Part shown: positions 12,278 to 22,873 of the stretch, piece by piece
How positions within the stretch are numbered: position 1 is the stretch's first letter
How the letters are laid out: the number at the start of each line of letters is the position of its first letter
Source: Heracleum sosnowskyi
Lineage: Eukaryota; Streptophyta; Magnoliopsida; Apiales; Apiaceae
DNA length: 64,000 bases
NCBI GenBank assembly: GCA_030848705.1
Contig: CM061238.1
Coordinates: 54,723,133 to 54,787,132, forward strand
Direction: 5' to 3'
Notes under the pieces: model-generated
Seen by the model: only the letters and a program-made list of their open reading frames with translations
What the model was told of the DNA's origin: nothing
Databases searched by the model: none
Program-made: the position numbers and the translations under genes

Positions 12278-15200
12278 TCAGAAATTCTCAAAATTCATCA
12301 TTCCAAGTTCATTCACCAACTTATTGAAAGTAGCTTCAGGCAGTGGCTTGGTGAATATATCAGCTAGTTGTTGATCAGTAGGAACAAAGTGAAGTTCAAT
12401 TGTTCCTTCCAGAACCTGTTCTCTTATAAAGTGATATCTGATACTGATGTGTTTAGTAAGAGAATGCTGAACTGGATTTCCTGTCATTGCAATAGCACTT
12501 TGGTTATCACAATAAATAGGGATTTTTGAGTATGACAGGCCATAATCTAACAACTGATTTCTCATCCACATTATCTGAGCACAACAACTTCCTGCAGCAA
12601 TATGTACTCAGCTTCTGCAGTTGAAGTGGAAATAGATTTCTGCTTCTTACTGAACCATGAAACTAGTCTTCCACCCAAAAACTGACAACTTCCTGAAGTA
12701 CTTTTCCTGTCTATTCTGCATCCTGCAAAATCAGCATCTGAATAACCACACAACCCAAAATCTGATTCCCTTGCATACCAAAGGCCAAGTGAAGAAGTGC
12801 CTTTGAGATATCTGAAAATTCTTTTGACTGCAATCAGATGTGGTTCTCTAGGTTTTGCTTGAAATCTTGCACATAGACAGGTTGCAAACATGATATCTGG
12901 TCTACTGGCAGTGAGATACAATAAAGAGCCAATCATTCCTCTGTAGTGAGTTACATCTACCTCTTCACCTTGATCAGGATCAAGTTTGGTAGCTGTAGCT
13001 ATGGGAGTTGAAGCAGGAGTACTGTCTTGCATGTTAAACCTTGTCAGTAAATTCCTTGTGTATTTAGACTGATTAATAAAAATCCCTTCATCAGTCTGTT
13101 TAACTTGAAGACCCAGAAAGTAACTCATTTCTCCCATCATGCTCATTTGATATCTTGACTGCATAAGCTTGGAAAACTTTTCACACAGCTTATTGTTTGT
13201 TGACCCAAAAATGATATCATCAACATAAATCTGAACTAACAGCAACTCCTTACCATGATTCAAATAAAATAGAGTTTTATCAATAGCACCTCTTTTGAAT
13301 CCACTTTCCAGTAAGAATTGAGCTAAGGTTTCATACCATGCTCTTGGAGCTTGCTTTAGTCCATAAAGTGCCTTATCCAGTCTGTAGACATGATCTGGAT
13401 ATTTAGGATCAATGAAACCAGGAGGTTGTTCAACATAAACTTCTTCCTCCAGTTCACCATTTAAGAAAGCACTTTTAACATCCATCTGGAAAACCTTGAA
13501 TTTCTTATGTGCTGCATAAGCAAGAAATATCCTGATGGCTTCTAGTCTTGCAACAGGAGCAAAAGTTTCATCATAGTCAATTCCCTCTTGTTGGGAATAC
13601 CCCTTTGCAACTAGCCTTGCTTTGTTTCTGATTATGACACCATCAGAATCAGTCTTGTTCTTGAAAATCCACTTTGTACCAACAATTGATCTATTCTTTG
13701 GTCTTGGTACCAGTTTCCAGACTTCATTCCTTTCAAATTCATTCAGTTCTTCTTGCATTGCAGTAACCCAATCAGCATCTTTAAGTGCATCTTCAACTTT
13801 CTTAGGCTCCTCCTTGGATAGAAAGTTATTGTATAGACATTCATTCTGAGTTGCACTTCTTGTTTGAACACCTGCATCAGGATCTCCAATTATCAAATCA
13901 GGAGTATGATCTTTTGTCCATTTCCTTGCTGGTGTCAAATTGTTTCTTGAAGTAGATGCTCCCCCTGGATTGGTGTTATCTTGATTGAAAGAATTTGATT
14001 GATTTGAAGCTCTCCCTGAATTATTGCTATGCCCTCCTGATGTGTTATCAGGATCTTCACTTGAATCAGTATCTGAAGAATTCTGTCCTGATGATTGAGT
14101 TGACTCTGAACTTGTAGTTGAATGCCGTTGCTCCCCCTCAACATTAGCACTACTAGTTGTATCACTGTTGTTTGCATCATCAGTATTAGCACCATCAGTA
14201 CCTGGTGAGTCATCAGGATTTGGTGACCCATCATTATCTGATGAATTGACAGGATCTGATTCACTTTCTTCAGGTTCCTTGGAAGCTTCATTTTCAAATA
14301 ACAATCTATCATGCGAGTCTTCAATGATTCCAGTTATCTTCTTATCATCAAAAGATACATGAATTGACTCCATGACGGTTCTTGTTCTCAAATTAAAAAC
14401 TCTGAAGGCTCTTGATGTAGGATAACCTATGAATATTCCTTCATCAGCCTTTGTTTCAAATTTCCCTAGCTGTTCAGGATGAGTTCTGAGAACAAAACAT
14501 TTACAGCCAAACACATGCAAATGCTTCAGACTTGGTTTCTTCTCCTTGAGTGACTGATAAGGAGTGACACCATGCCTGTTTATCAATGTGAGATTTTGTG
14601 TATAGCATGCTGTGTTGACTGCTTCTGCCCAGAAATATGTAGGTAATTTAGCTTCTTCCAACATAGTTCTGCCAGCTTCAATAAGAGTTCTATTCTTCCT
14701 TTCTACTACTCCATTTTGCTGAGGTGTGCCAGGAGCAGAGAATTGTTGAATGATTCCTTTGTATTTGCAGAACTCTTCCATCTTTGAATTCTTAAATTCA
14801 GTACCATTATCACTTCTCAGAATCTTGACTTTGTACTTTGTGGTTGTCTCAATCATTCTCACATGATCCAACAGAACTTCAGGAGTTTCATCTTTTCTGT
14901 GCAGAAAATACACCCAGGTGAATCTAGAATATTCATCAACAATTACAAGAGTGTACCTTTTCTTACTGATGGACATGATGTTGACTGGACCAAACAGATC
15001 AAGATGTAGCATGTGATATGGTTCTTCAATAGAGGATTCTGATTTACTCTGGAATGATGTCCTTCTTTGTTTTGCTTTTTGGCATGCATCACAGAGTCCA
15101 TCAGGTGTATATAAGACATTAGGTAATCCTCTTACTAACTCTTTCTTAACCAACTCATTGATGTTGCTGAAGTTGAGATGAGAAAGCTTCTTGTGCCAAT

Positions 15201-15618
15201 TCCAACTTTCATCTACTGAATCTTTACTGATGAAACATGTAGGGGAGCCATCAGTATCTGAGAGAATGTTGGCTTCATATATGTTACCATGCCTGTAGCC
15301 AGTTAGTGCTATCTTCCCTGTTGCTTTACTGACTACTTCACAATGTGTGGAATAGAAATTGACATGATAACCTCTGTCAGTGATTTGACTAATACTCAAC
15401 AAGTTGTGTTTTAGTCCCTTCACTAGAGCTACTTTTTCAATGATGACATTTCCAATGATTATATTGCCATATCCCAAGGTTTGTCCAATGTTGCCATCTC
15501 CATAAGACACAGTTGGGCCAGCTTTTTCCTCATATTCTGATAACAGGGCTTTGTTTCCAGTCATGTGCACAGAACATCCACTATCCATGACTAACACATT
15601 TTTCCTTTTACCCTGCAT
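12278..15618 (-). pseudogene. pol: Element B pol, frameshifted in RNase H
   Basis: Frame 15618-12571 carries protease DSGCSVHMTG, integrase HHCC and DDE core (DLFGPVN, RSDNGTEFK, NGVVERK), a S/D/N-rich linker, and RT with an intact YVDD (IYVDDIIFGS). Within RNase H, just after STAEAEYI, two extra bases (near 12600-12602, GCAATATGTAC where D has GCAATGTAC) shift the frame; the correct frame resumes at 12571 and runs to 12278 (ADIFTKPLPEATF). The C-terminal RNase H part is therefore lost from the product. Pol starts in frame with gag, one TAG and a few codons downstream. Confidence 0.92.
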
Positions 15619-15633
15619 CAGAATAGTAAAACA

Positions 15634-17946
15634 CTAGTCAGAATGTTTAGGAACCCACACTTGTTGGATTCCTTGTTCATGCATTTTATTAAATTTAACA
15701 GCAGAAGACTTTTTGACTTTAGCAGTCCTGACAGGATTTACTCCATCAGGATTTGCTTTGTCAGTATCAGTATTAACAAAAGCATGCTTCACTATGACAT
15801 TTTCAGTCCTATCAGACTTTGTACTACTTTCAAACTTAGGAAATGGATCATAAAAGTTATAATACAAATCATGATACTCTTTACATGTATAAATAGAATG
15901 CCATAGACTACCGCAATGAAAACAGGAATTCTGTGGTTTGTAAAATACTGATCTATTCCTAACATCAGACTTAGGAATTTCAGCAATTTTCTTCTTACTC
16001 TTTTTACAATCAATAACAAGATGATTAGAGTTACCACAGTTAAAACAACTCTTTCTAGGTGCATTTGGGATATACTTATAACCATTTTCTTTATTGATCC
16101 CAATTTTACCATTCCTGTTTCTCTTAACAGTAGCTTCCTTTTTCTTATCTGTAACCTCACAGATTTTATCTTTAAGCTGTTTCTGAGACAACAGACCTAC
16201 ATTCTTAGTGACTTTGTTCATGACAGGTTTAGACTTTATAATTTTAATTCCTTGAGTAGAAGAAGATCCCTTTTCAAAAGTAGAATTGGAATCCTTACCA
16301 AAAACAAAATTAACAGGAGTAATCTTAGATTTGGTTGAGTCTATAACATGTCTATAGGTCTTTGGACTGACTGTCTCATCAATGACAATTTTCTCTGCTA
16401 ATTTCTTATCTTCATCTGACTTATATCCTAGACACTCTTTCCAATTCTTAGAGGTATTAATCTCATGAAATTTCCTACCAGAGTCTGTCCAGGTTCTGAT
16501 TTTCTCATTAGCATATTCAAGTTCTTTTTCAAGGGAAGTACATTTAGATGTCATCTCTAAGTGCATGTGTTTAGCATTATCACATTCTTTTTGTACTTCT
16601 TGCATACGAGAAAATTCAGCTTCTAATATCTCATTCCTCTTTCTAAGGTCAGACATCTCAGATAAGATTCTAGTATTCTCAGCAGTTTGACTTCTAAAGC
16701 TAATATGTAATGACTTTAGAAAACGTCTTAACTCAGAAGCATTATCAGTATCAAAATCAAAGATAGTATTTAGTACCTTATCATCAGGAGCAACAATTAC
16801 ATCAGTATTGGCCATTAACGCATAGTTGACTACCTCAGTATCAGATTCTGAGGAAGAGTCCATCCAATCCTTGCTTGATGTGATGAGTGCCTTTGTCTTG
16901 TTGCATTCAGAAGCAAAGTGACCCATACCATTACACTTGTAGCATCTAATCTTTGACTTGTCAAATTTGCTACCCTTGCTGTCCTTTTTGATATACTTGT
17001 CTTTGTCTGCTTTGAAGATCTTTTTCTGAAAGTTGCCTTGTCTTCTATTCTTCCTGAACTTCATCCTTCTGAAGTTTCTGACAATCATAGCAACCATCTC
17101 TTCCATGTCTGAATCAGAAGATTCATCACCAGTATTGGCATCAGAATTGCCATCAGTATCTGATGAAGAGTCATCAGGATCTGACTCAGCTACTCTTGCT
17201 TTCCTTCTAGAGACCTCCATAGCTTTCCCTTTTGATTTTGCTTCTACATTCAAAGCAATTGACTTTGCCTTGCTGCTTTTCTTGTTCTTCCTCTGTTGAA
17301 CTTCAAGATCATGAGTTCTTAGCATCCCATAGATCTCATCAAGAGACACAATGTTCAGATCATACTGGTGTCTAATGATTGAGGTCTGAGTATCCCATTC
17401 TTCAGGTAAAGCTCTAAGAAATTTGGTGTTTGAATCTTCAGTTTCATATACTTTGTCAACTAAGGATAAGCTGTTCAATAGTGTCAGAAATCTATCATAT
17501 AGATCAGTCAGGCTCTCTTCAGGTCTTGCATCGAATTGTTCATATTCTTGAATCAAAAGAGCCCTTCTGTTTTTCTTAACAGATGCAGATCCCTGGCACT
17601 GAGTTTCCAAAGTATCCCAGATTTCTTTTGAAGACTTGCATGCAATCACTCTGTTTGACATGACAGCATCAAGGCTATTATGCAAGATATTCTTTATCTT
17701 TGGTTCCCTGAGTACATGAGCTTTTTCTTCTGGAGTCCATTCAGCTTTAGCTTTGACCACATAATGTTCTGGTACTGTATCTGTTCGTTCTACGAACTTT
17801 GTTGGTATATATGGTCCATCACGAATCTTGTCCAAGTAGTCAGGATCCATAGCCTCCGGGTACATCAGCATCTTTACCCTCCATGTAGGATATTCTGATA
17901 TCTTCAAGATGGGAATCTTCATGCTTTCATACTTGGTTGTCGACAT
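15634..17946 (-). CDS. gag: Element B Gag polyprotein, intact
   Basis: 770 residues from the ATG at 17946 (MSTTKYESMKIPIL); an upstream in-frame ATG at 17994 lies beside the LTR and is absent from D, so it was not used. N-terminal copia Gag region to about residue 220; acidic S/D-rich stretch 250-285; zinc knuckle CYKCNGMGHFASEC near 335; coiled coil about 405-490; second and third knuckles CFNCGNSNHLVIDC and CFHCGSLWHSIYTC near 634 and 675. It should form the cytoplasmic particle and bind genomic RNA. It ends QVWVPKHSD then TAG, in the same frame as pol downstream. About 98% identical to the D Gag. Confidence 0.92.
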   Translation of the reverse strand: MSTTKYESMKIPILKISEYPTWRVKMLMYPEAMDPDYLDKIRDGPYIPTKFVERTDTVPEHYVVKAKAEWTPEEKAHVLREPKIKNILHNSLDAVMSNRVIACKSSKEIWDTLETQCQGSASVKKNRRALLIQEYEQFDARPEESLTDLYDRFLTLLNSLSLVDKVYETEDSNTKFLRALPEEWDTQTSIIRHQYDLNIVSLDEIYGMLRTHDLEVQQRKNKKSSKAKSIALNVEAKSKGKAMEVSRRKARVAESDPDDSSSDTDGNSDANTGDESSDSDMEEMVAMIVRNFRRMKFRKNRRQGNFQKKIFKADKDKYIKKDSKGSKFDKSKIRCYKCNGMGHFASECNKTKALITSSKDWMDSSSESDTEVVNYALMANTDVIVAPDDKVLNTIFDFDTDNASELRRFLKSLHISFRSQTAENTRILSEMSDLRKRNEILEAEFSRMQEVQKECDNAKHMHLEMTSKCTSLEKELEYANEKIRTWTDSGRKFHEINTSKNWKECLGYKSDEDKKLAEKIVIDETVSPKTYRHVIDSTKSKITPVNFVFGKDSNSTFEKGSSSTQGIKIIKSKPVMNKVTKNVGLLSQKQLKDKICEVTDKKKEATVKRNRNGKIGINKENGYKYIPNAPRKSCFNCGNSNHLVIDCKKSKKKIAEIPKSDVRNRSVFYKPQNSCFHCGSLWHSIYTCKEYHDLYYNFYDPFPKFESSTKSDRTENVIVKHAFVNTDTDKANPDGVNPVRTAKVKKSSAVKFNKMHEQGIQQVWVPKHSD

Positions 17947-17981
17947 CTTAGATCGTCTCTGATTTAAAAATAAACCAGTTT

Positions 17982-17995
17982 GCTCTGATACCAAT
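17982..17995 (-). other. Element B primer binding site
   Basis: Minus-strand ATTGGTATCAGAGC directly after the 5' LTR; a standard tRNA-iMet primer site of plant copia elements. Confidence 0.9.
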
Positions 17996-18133
17996 TGTTG
18001 CCCAGTAATAATCTATTATAGAAGGGGGGTTGAATACAATAGAGTAAGATAATCGACTTCTTAATGTATATATCACAAATATGAAAAGAAAGATAATAGC
18101 TTTATTAAATCTGATATAAAACTGTTACAAACT

Positions 18134-18207
18134 CTCTCAAGAAATTCTGATGTTCTTGAGAGCTGCTAGTTTACAAAAACTCTCTCAAGAAATTCTGTTC
18201 TTAAGAG
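18134..18207 (-). promoter_or_regulatory. Paired RNA hairpins in element B leader
   Basis: Two inverted repeats lie downstream of the TATA box, so within the transcript. Arms 18134-18143 with 18153-18162 form a perfect 10-bp stem with a short loop. Arms 18182-18191 with 18198-18207 form a 10-bp stem with one U-G pair in the element RNA. In D the first stem has a compensatory C-G to U-A change. A packaging, dimerisation or translation role is only inferred. Confidence 0.55.
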
Positions 18208-18264
18208 CTTCTCTTCGATTATGTTCTCTCTCGAATGAATACATAAATCGAAACCAAGACTGTG

Positions 18265-18273
18265 TTTATATAG
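18265..18273 (-). promoter_or_regulatory. TATA box of element B 5' LTR
   Basis: Minus-strand CTATATAAA in the context TGCACTATATAAACACAG. The same core lies at the equivalent place in the LTRs of C (48166-48174) and D (38702-38710) and in the Athila LTR (57276-57284), which supports its role as the core promoter. Confidence 0.7.
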
Positions 18274-18607
18274 TGCACACAGCTTCTCTATCAATAACAA
18301 GATAAGTCCTAATCAATAACAAAGATAGAAACCTATCCTTAATCGATAGCTACATTCTACAAACCAGGAACAAATAGAATAAACTTCCATGTTTATCTAG
18401 ACTCCAAATATAACTCGAAGTAGGAATCCTGATCAGCTTCAAGTTCTGATGATCAATCCTGATCATAGTCTGAGTAGGAATCCTGATGATCAATAAGATA
18501 CTGACGCTTGATCAAATACTGATGACCATGCAATACTGATGACGTCAGCAATCCTGATCAGTTGAGTCTAGCTTCTGACGATCATTGAATTCTGATCTAA
18601 CAATGTT

Positions 18608-19613
18608 ATCTCCACCCAACATGTCTAAGGTAAAATTTACTGACACTGAAATGATTCATCATCTTGGTGGCACCATAAGTTGTGCACGCATTGAAAATGA
18701 TAGAATAATTCTTTTAAACACAAATCTTGAAAAGGAAATAAAAGAATTAAAACTAGTGCATATCAATCAAGATGAACTTACTAATAAGGTAGCAGTTCTT
18801 GAGAAAAGGGTTAAATTGTATCAACAACTGGAAACCATTCTCAAAGATCAGATTAGTGAGCTTAAGACCAAAGCTAATGCTTATTTCAGTTCTTGTAAGA
18901 CTGCTAAAGAAATTCTCAATAAGCAAGCTGTTGGTAATCATGTCAGTATAGGGTATGATTATAATGAGGCTATTGGACTGCTTGGAATTAATTCCCCTTG
19001 TAGATTCAAATCTGAAGGAAAGGTCGTTCCATATATACTTAAGGGTATTGAAACACCCTTCTGTAAGGAGTTTGAGGCAGAGCCTATGAATGAATACTCT
19101 ATCATTATTGCTGAGGAGATTCATGAAGAAGATATTGCTTTGGAAGCTGAACAGTCCAAAAAGTGTATATCTGATATTCCAGTCAAAGTTGCTACAACTA
19201 AAAAGACTAAATCAGATATCCATAAGTTGGATCAAAACAACTGTAGAACTAACATGCCTGCTGTTAATTCTTCTCATAAAGCATGTGGTGTGATTAATTG
19301 CATGTCTTGTGCTTTCAATGTTATGTATGCTTATTTTAATAGTAAGCATGTATCTAGTGATAAGACTGCTCCACGTCAACATGTTAATAATAAGAAGCAT
19401 GTTAAAGCAAAGACTACTAGTCCTCCTCAGACTAGAGTGGATTCATTTATCCCTAAGCGTACTCAGAAATGTGTTAAGGCTGGCTATAAATGGAAACGCT
19501 CTTATGTGAAAGAGGTTGAAGTAGTTTTAGCTAAAAATGTTGTTTTGCCTGACAAAGGCCAGTTCTTTAAGTATGTCGGACCCAATCAATTTTGGGCTCC
19601 GAAGAAGGTCTAA
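18608..19613 (+). pseudogene. gag: Element A gag, 3' part
   Basis: Continues the frame of 5671-6560 after removal of B and one target duplication, giving a Gag of about 631 residues against 770 in B and D. It includes a coiled-coil-like segment (IENDRIILLNTNLEKEIKEL onwards) equal in position to the coiled coil of the other Gags. Where those have two further zinc knuckles, this one has only a degenerate cysteine cluster (CGVINCMSC). It ends QFWAPKKV then TAA, the equivalent of QVWVPKHSD in B and D. The ATG at 18585 lies inside B's LTR and is not a real start. Confidence 0.75.
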
Positions 19614-22600
19614 TCAATTTGATATTGCAGGGAGTTAAACAGGTAAACCATGTTATATGGATTCTTGACAGTGGCTGTTCAAGGCATATGACCGGAGATA
19701 GAGCCCTGCTATCAGATTTGGTTGAGAAAGCTGGCCCAGTAGTTACCTTTGGAGATAACAGCAAGGGTATTACGAAAGGATATGGCTGTTTGAAGTACGG
19801 AAATGTTATCATTGAAGATGTTTCTTTTGTGGAAGGTCTGAAGTTCAATCTTCTCAGCATCAGTCATTTCTGTGACAGAGGATATGTTGTTTCCTTTGAA
19901 AGAGAGAAGTGTCAGATCCTTCACAAGAAGAATGGAAAGCCTGCTCTTCAAGGAGTAAGGAAAGGTGACTTGTTCATAGCTGATCTGAACTCGGGATTCA
20001 AAGATGAAGTTAATTGTTTTTATGCTAAAGCTTCATCAGATGATAGTTGGCTATGGCACAAGAAGATGTCTCACCTTAACTTCAAAACCATGAACTCTTT
20101 AGTCAAGAGGGAATTGGTTAGAGGTTTGCCTCAGATGGAATTTACACAGGAAGGACTGTGTGAGGCATGTCAGAAAGGAAAGTCAAAGAAAGCTTCTCAC
20201 AAGGGCACTGACAGATCATCAATAACTGAACCTCTTCAGCTACTGCACATGGATTTGTTTGGTCCAGTTAATGTGATGTCTATGTCAAAGAAGCAATATG
20301 CACTTGTGATTGTTGATGACTTTTCAAAATATACATGGGTTTTATTCCTACATTCCAAGGATGAGACCCCATACCTGGTGATTGGCCATGTGAAGTTGAT
20401 TGAGCTGGATTCTAGATTCCCTGTTAGAGCCATAAGGTCAGATAATGGTACTGAATTCAAGAATGCCATTCTAAATGACTTTTGTGCTGATAAAGGAATA
20501 ACAAGACAGTATTCTGACCCTAGAACTCCTCAACAAAATGGAGTAGTGGAAAGAAAGAATCGTACATTGATTGAAGCTGCAAGGACTATGTTAAGTGAGT
20601 CCAAACTTCCAACGTATTTTTGGGCTGAAGCAGCGAATACAGCTTGTTATACTCAGAATCGAACTTTAATCAACAAGGACTTAATGAAGACTTCATATGA
20701 GATCATGAACAACAAGAAACCAACTGTCAAGTACTTTCATGTATTTGGAGCAAAATGCTTTGTGCTTATAGATGACAATGTGAAACGTGGCAAGTTTGAT
20801 GCAAAGGCACAAGAAGCTATTTTTGTTGGTTATTCCAGAAGATCTTACAGGGTCTACTTGGTTGGCAGTCACACAATAAAGGAAAGTGTCAATGTTACTT
20901 TTGATGACACTAAATTCCCTAATATCCAAACAGCAGATTCATCTGAGAAAATGAAGTTTGATAACTTGCCAGACTCAGATTCAGATGATGAAGCCCCACC
21001 TGAAGTTATTGCTGGTGATGATAGTAACAATGATGATAATGATCATGGTGATGGTGATGGTGGTGGAAACACTGGTAACAATGGAGATACCACCAACACT
21101 GGAGAAGAATCATCAAGGCAATCAAGCAATAACTCAGGGGGAGCAAATGAAGGATCAACTAGTCACTCACAACATCAAAGTGAAACTCAAGGCAAATCAT
21201 CAAGATCAAATCTTCCAAGACAGACTGTATGGAATAAAGCTCATCCTTTTGAGCTGATCATTGGTGATCCAGATGTTGGAGTTAAAACTAGAAGTGCAAC
21301 TCAGAATGAATGTCATTTTTCAGCATTTCTATCTAAAATGGAGCCGAAGAAAACCGAGGAAGCACTGACTGATCCAGATTGGGTGATTGCTATGCAAGAT
21401 GAACTCAATCAGTTTGAACAACAACAAGTCTGGAAGCTTGTACCCAGGCCAAAGAACAAGAAAGTAGTTGGTACTAGATGGGTATACAGGAACAAGCTAG
21501 ATGAGGATGGCATTGTTACAAGGAACAAGGCAAGACTGGTTGCACAAGGGTATTCTCAAGCTGAAGGCATTGATTATGATGAAACCTATGCACCAGTGGC
21601 TAGACTTGAGGCCATCAGGATGTTCTTAGCATTTGCTGCTTACTCCAATTTTAAAGTCTATCAAATGGATGTTAAGAGTGCATTCCTGAATGGTGAGCTT
21701 GATGAAGAAGTGTATGTGGAACAGCCCCCTGGCTTTGAAAATCAGGAACTGCTGGACTTTGTGTACTTTCTCTTCAAGGCTATCTATGGTCTCAAACAAG
21801 CCCCAAGAAAATGGTATGACACTCTCTCTGGTTTTCTTTTAGAAAATGGTTTTGTTAGAGGTATCATAGACAAAACACTTTTTTCAAAGAAACACAAAAG
21901 TGATATGATATTAGTCCAAGTCTATATGAATGACATCATATTTGGGTCTATTAATGATAATCTCTGTAAGAGATTTGCTGAGTTAATGCAGAGTAAGTTT
22001 GAAATGAGTATGATGGGTGAGCTGAAGTTCTTTCTTGGATTGCAAGAAAGTCAAAGGTCAAATGGTATATTTATTTGTCAATCCAAGTATCTCAAAGAAC
22101 TCCTCAAGAAGTATCACATGGAGGATTCAGCATCAGCAAGGACTCCATCTTCAACAGCCGTCAAACTTGGAGCTTCTGGCAAATCTATCAAGGTAGATGT
22201 TACAAGCTACAGAGGTATGATTGGCTCCTTACTCTATCTTACTGCTAGTAGACCAGATATTATGTATGCTACATGCTTGTGTGCAAGGTTCCAAGCGGAC
22301 TCTAGAGATGTACATCTCATTGTTGTGAAAAGAATCTTGAGATATCTTAAGGGTACACCTAATCTAGGTATCTGGTACCCTAAAGATTCTGGTTTTAATC
22401 TTGTTGGATATACAGATTCTGATTATGCAGGTAGTTTTGTGGATAGAAAGAGTACCTCTGGGAGTTGTCAATTCCTAGGAGGTAGGTTGATTTCCTGGTA
22501 TAGCAAGAAACAGCAAACAGTTTCCAATTCAACAGCAGAAGCTGAATATATTGCTGCTGGAAGCTGTTGTGCTCAGATCTTATGGATTAGGAATCAATTA

Positions 22601-22873
22601 AAGGACTATGGCTTTGCATTAGACAAAATTCCTATTTTGTGTGATAATACAAGTGCCATAGCAATCTCCAACAACCCTGTGCAGCACTCGAGAACGAAGC
22701 ACATTGATATCAGGTATCATTTTATCAGAGAGCATGTCATGAATGGAACTGTGGAGTTACACTTTGTACCCACAGAAGAACAGACTGCAGATATATTCAC
22801 TAAATCTGTTGATGAATCCACATTTATCAAGTTAGTTGGTAAATTGGGTATGTTAAATAGTCTTAGTGATTAA
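19592..22873 (+). CDS. pol: Element A pol: PR-IN-RT-RNaseH, RT motif altered
   Basis: An uninterrupted frame of 1093 codons; the conserved part begins near the CAGGG at 19629. Domains by residue: protease DSGCS at 26-30; integrase HHCC (H156, H161, C190, C193) and catalytic D221, D284, E320; a D/N/S/G-rich linker 455-545; reverse transcriptase with QMDVKSAFLNG at 691-701; RNase H TDSDYAG at 941-947 and STAEAEYIA. Integrase before RT is the copia order. The RT box reads YMND (778-781) where C and B have YVDD, so the first catalytic aspartate is asparagine and polymerase activity should be lost. The frame overlaps gag's end and is -1 relative to it. The reading frame itself is open, so decay here is recent or the copy moved with help. 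Confidence 0.9.
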   Translation: MGSEEGLINLILQGVKQVNHVIWILDSGCSRHMTGDRALLSDLVEKAGPVVTFGDNSKGITKGYGCLKYGNVIIEDVSFVEGLKFNLLSISHFCDRGYVVSFEREKCQILHKKNGKPALQGVRKGDLFIADLNSGFKDEVNCFYAKASSDDSWLWHKKMSHLNFKTMNSLVKRELVRGLPQMEFTQEGLCEACQKGKSKKASHKGTDRSSITEPLQLLHMDLFGPVNVMSMSKKQYALVIVDDFSKYTWVLFLHSKDETPYLVIGHVKLIELDSRFPVRAIRSDNGTEFKNAILNDFCADKGITRQYSDPRTPQQNGVVERKNRTLIEAARTMLSESKLPTYFWAEAANTACYTQNRTLINKDLMKTSYEIMNNKKPTVKYFHVFGAKCFVLIDDNVKRGKFDAKAQEAIFVGYSRRSYRVYLVGSHTIKESVNVTFDDTKFPNIQTADSSEKMKFDNLPDSDSDDEAPPEVIAGDDSNNDDNDHGDGDGGGNTGNNGDTTNTGEESSRQSSNNSGGANEGSTSHSQHQSETQGKSSRSNLPRQTVWNKAHPFELIIGDPDVGVKTRSATQNECHFSAFLSKMEPKKTEEALTDPDWVIAMQDELNQFEQQQVWKLVPRPKNKKVVGTRWVYRNKLDEDGIVTRNKARLVAQGYSQAEGIDYDETYAPVARLEAIRMFLAFAAYSNFKVYQMDVKSAFLNGELDEEVYVEQPPGFENQELLDFVYFLFKAIYGLKQAPRKWYDTLSGFLLENGFVRGIIDKTLFSKKHKSDMILVQVYMNDIIFGSINDNLCKRFAELMQSKFEMSMMGELKFFLGLQESQRSNGIFICQSKYLKELLKKYHMEDSASARTPSSTAVKLGASGKSIKVDVTSYRGMIGSLLYLTASRPDIMYATCLCARFQADSRDVHLIVVKRILRYLKGTPNLGIWYPKDSGFNLVGYTDSDYAGSFVDRKSTSGSCQFLGGRLISWYSKKQQTVSNSTAEAEYIAAGSCCAQILWIRNQLKDYGFALDKIPILCDNTSAIAISNNPVQHSRTKHIDIRYHFIREHVMNGTVELHFVPTEEQTADIFTKSVDESTFIKLVGKLGMLNSLSD

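Larger units (their letters stand above)
6561..18602 (-). mobile_element. Element B: SIRE-like Ty1/copia retrotransposon in A's gag
   Basis: Two 607-bp LTRs (6561-7167 and 17996-18602; in element sense TGTTAGATC to GGGCAACA) flanked by ATGTT (6556-6560, 18603-18607). In element orientation the order is 5' LTR (right), PBS, gag, pol, a 498-bp spacer, ORF3, PPT, 3' LTR; total 12,042 bp. Only two differences were seen between its LTRs, so insertion is recent. It is disabled by a 2-bp insertion in pol and two stop codons in ORF3. A third gene after pol is the hallmark of the SIRE/Maximus lineage. Same family as D. Confidence 0.95.
17996..18602 (-). repeat. Element B 5' LTR (right), promoter-bearing
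   Basis: This is the transcriptionally active LTR. On the minus strand the U3 part carries reversed AATCCTGAT words (+ strand 18425, 18455, 18479, 18550), then a TATA box (18265-18273), then the transcribed leader with two hairpins, and ends GGGCAACA next to the PBS. Confidence 0.95.

Noticed and set aside
13935..14324. Frames in the low-complexity pol linker of B and its antisense 14168-14362
   Set aside because: The S/D/N-rich linker gives open alternative frames by composition; pol motifs on both sides fix the real frame.
18421..18560. CRISPR-like regularly repeated AATCCTGATGATCA words
   Set aside because: Spacing is irregular, the words are degenerate, and the context is a plant LTR; no cas-like gene.
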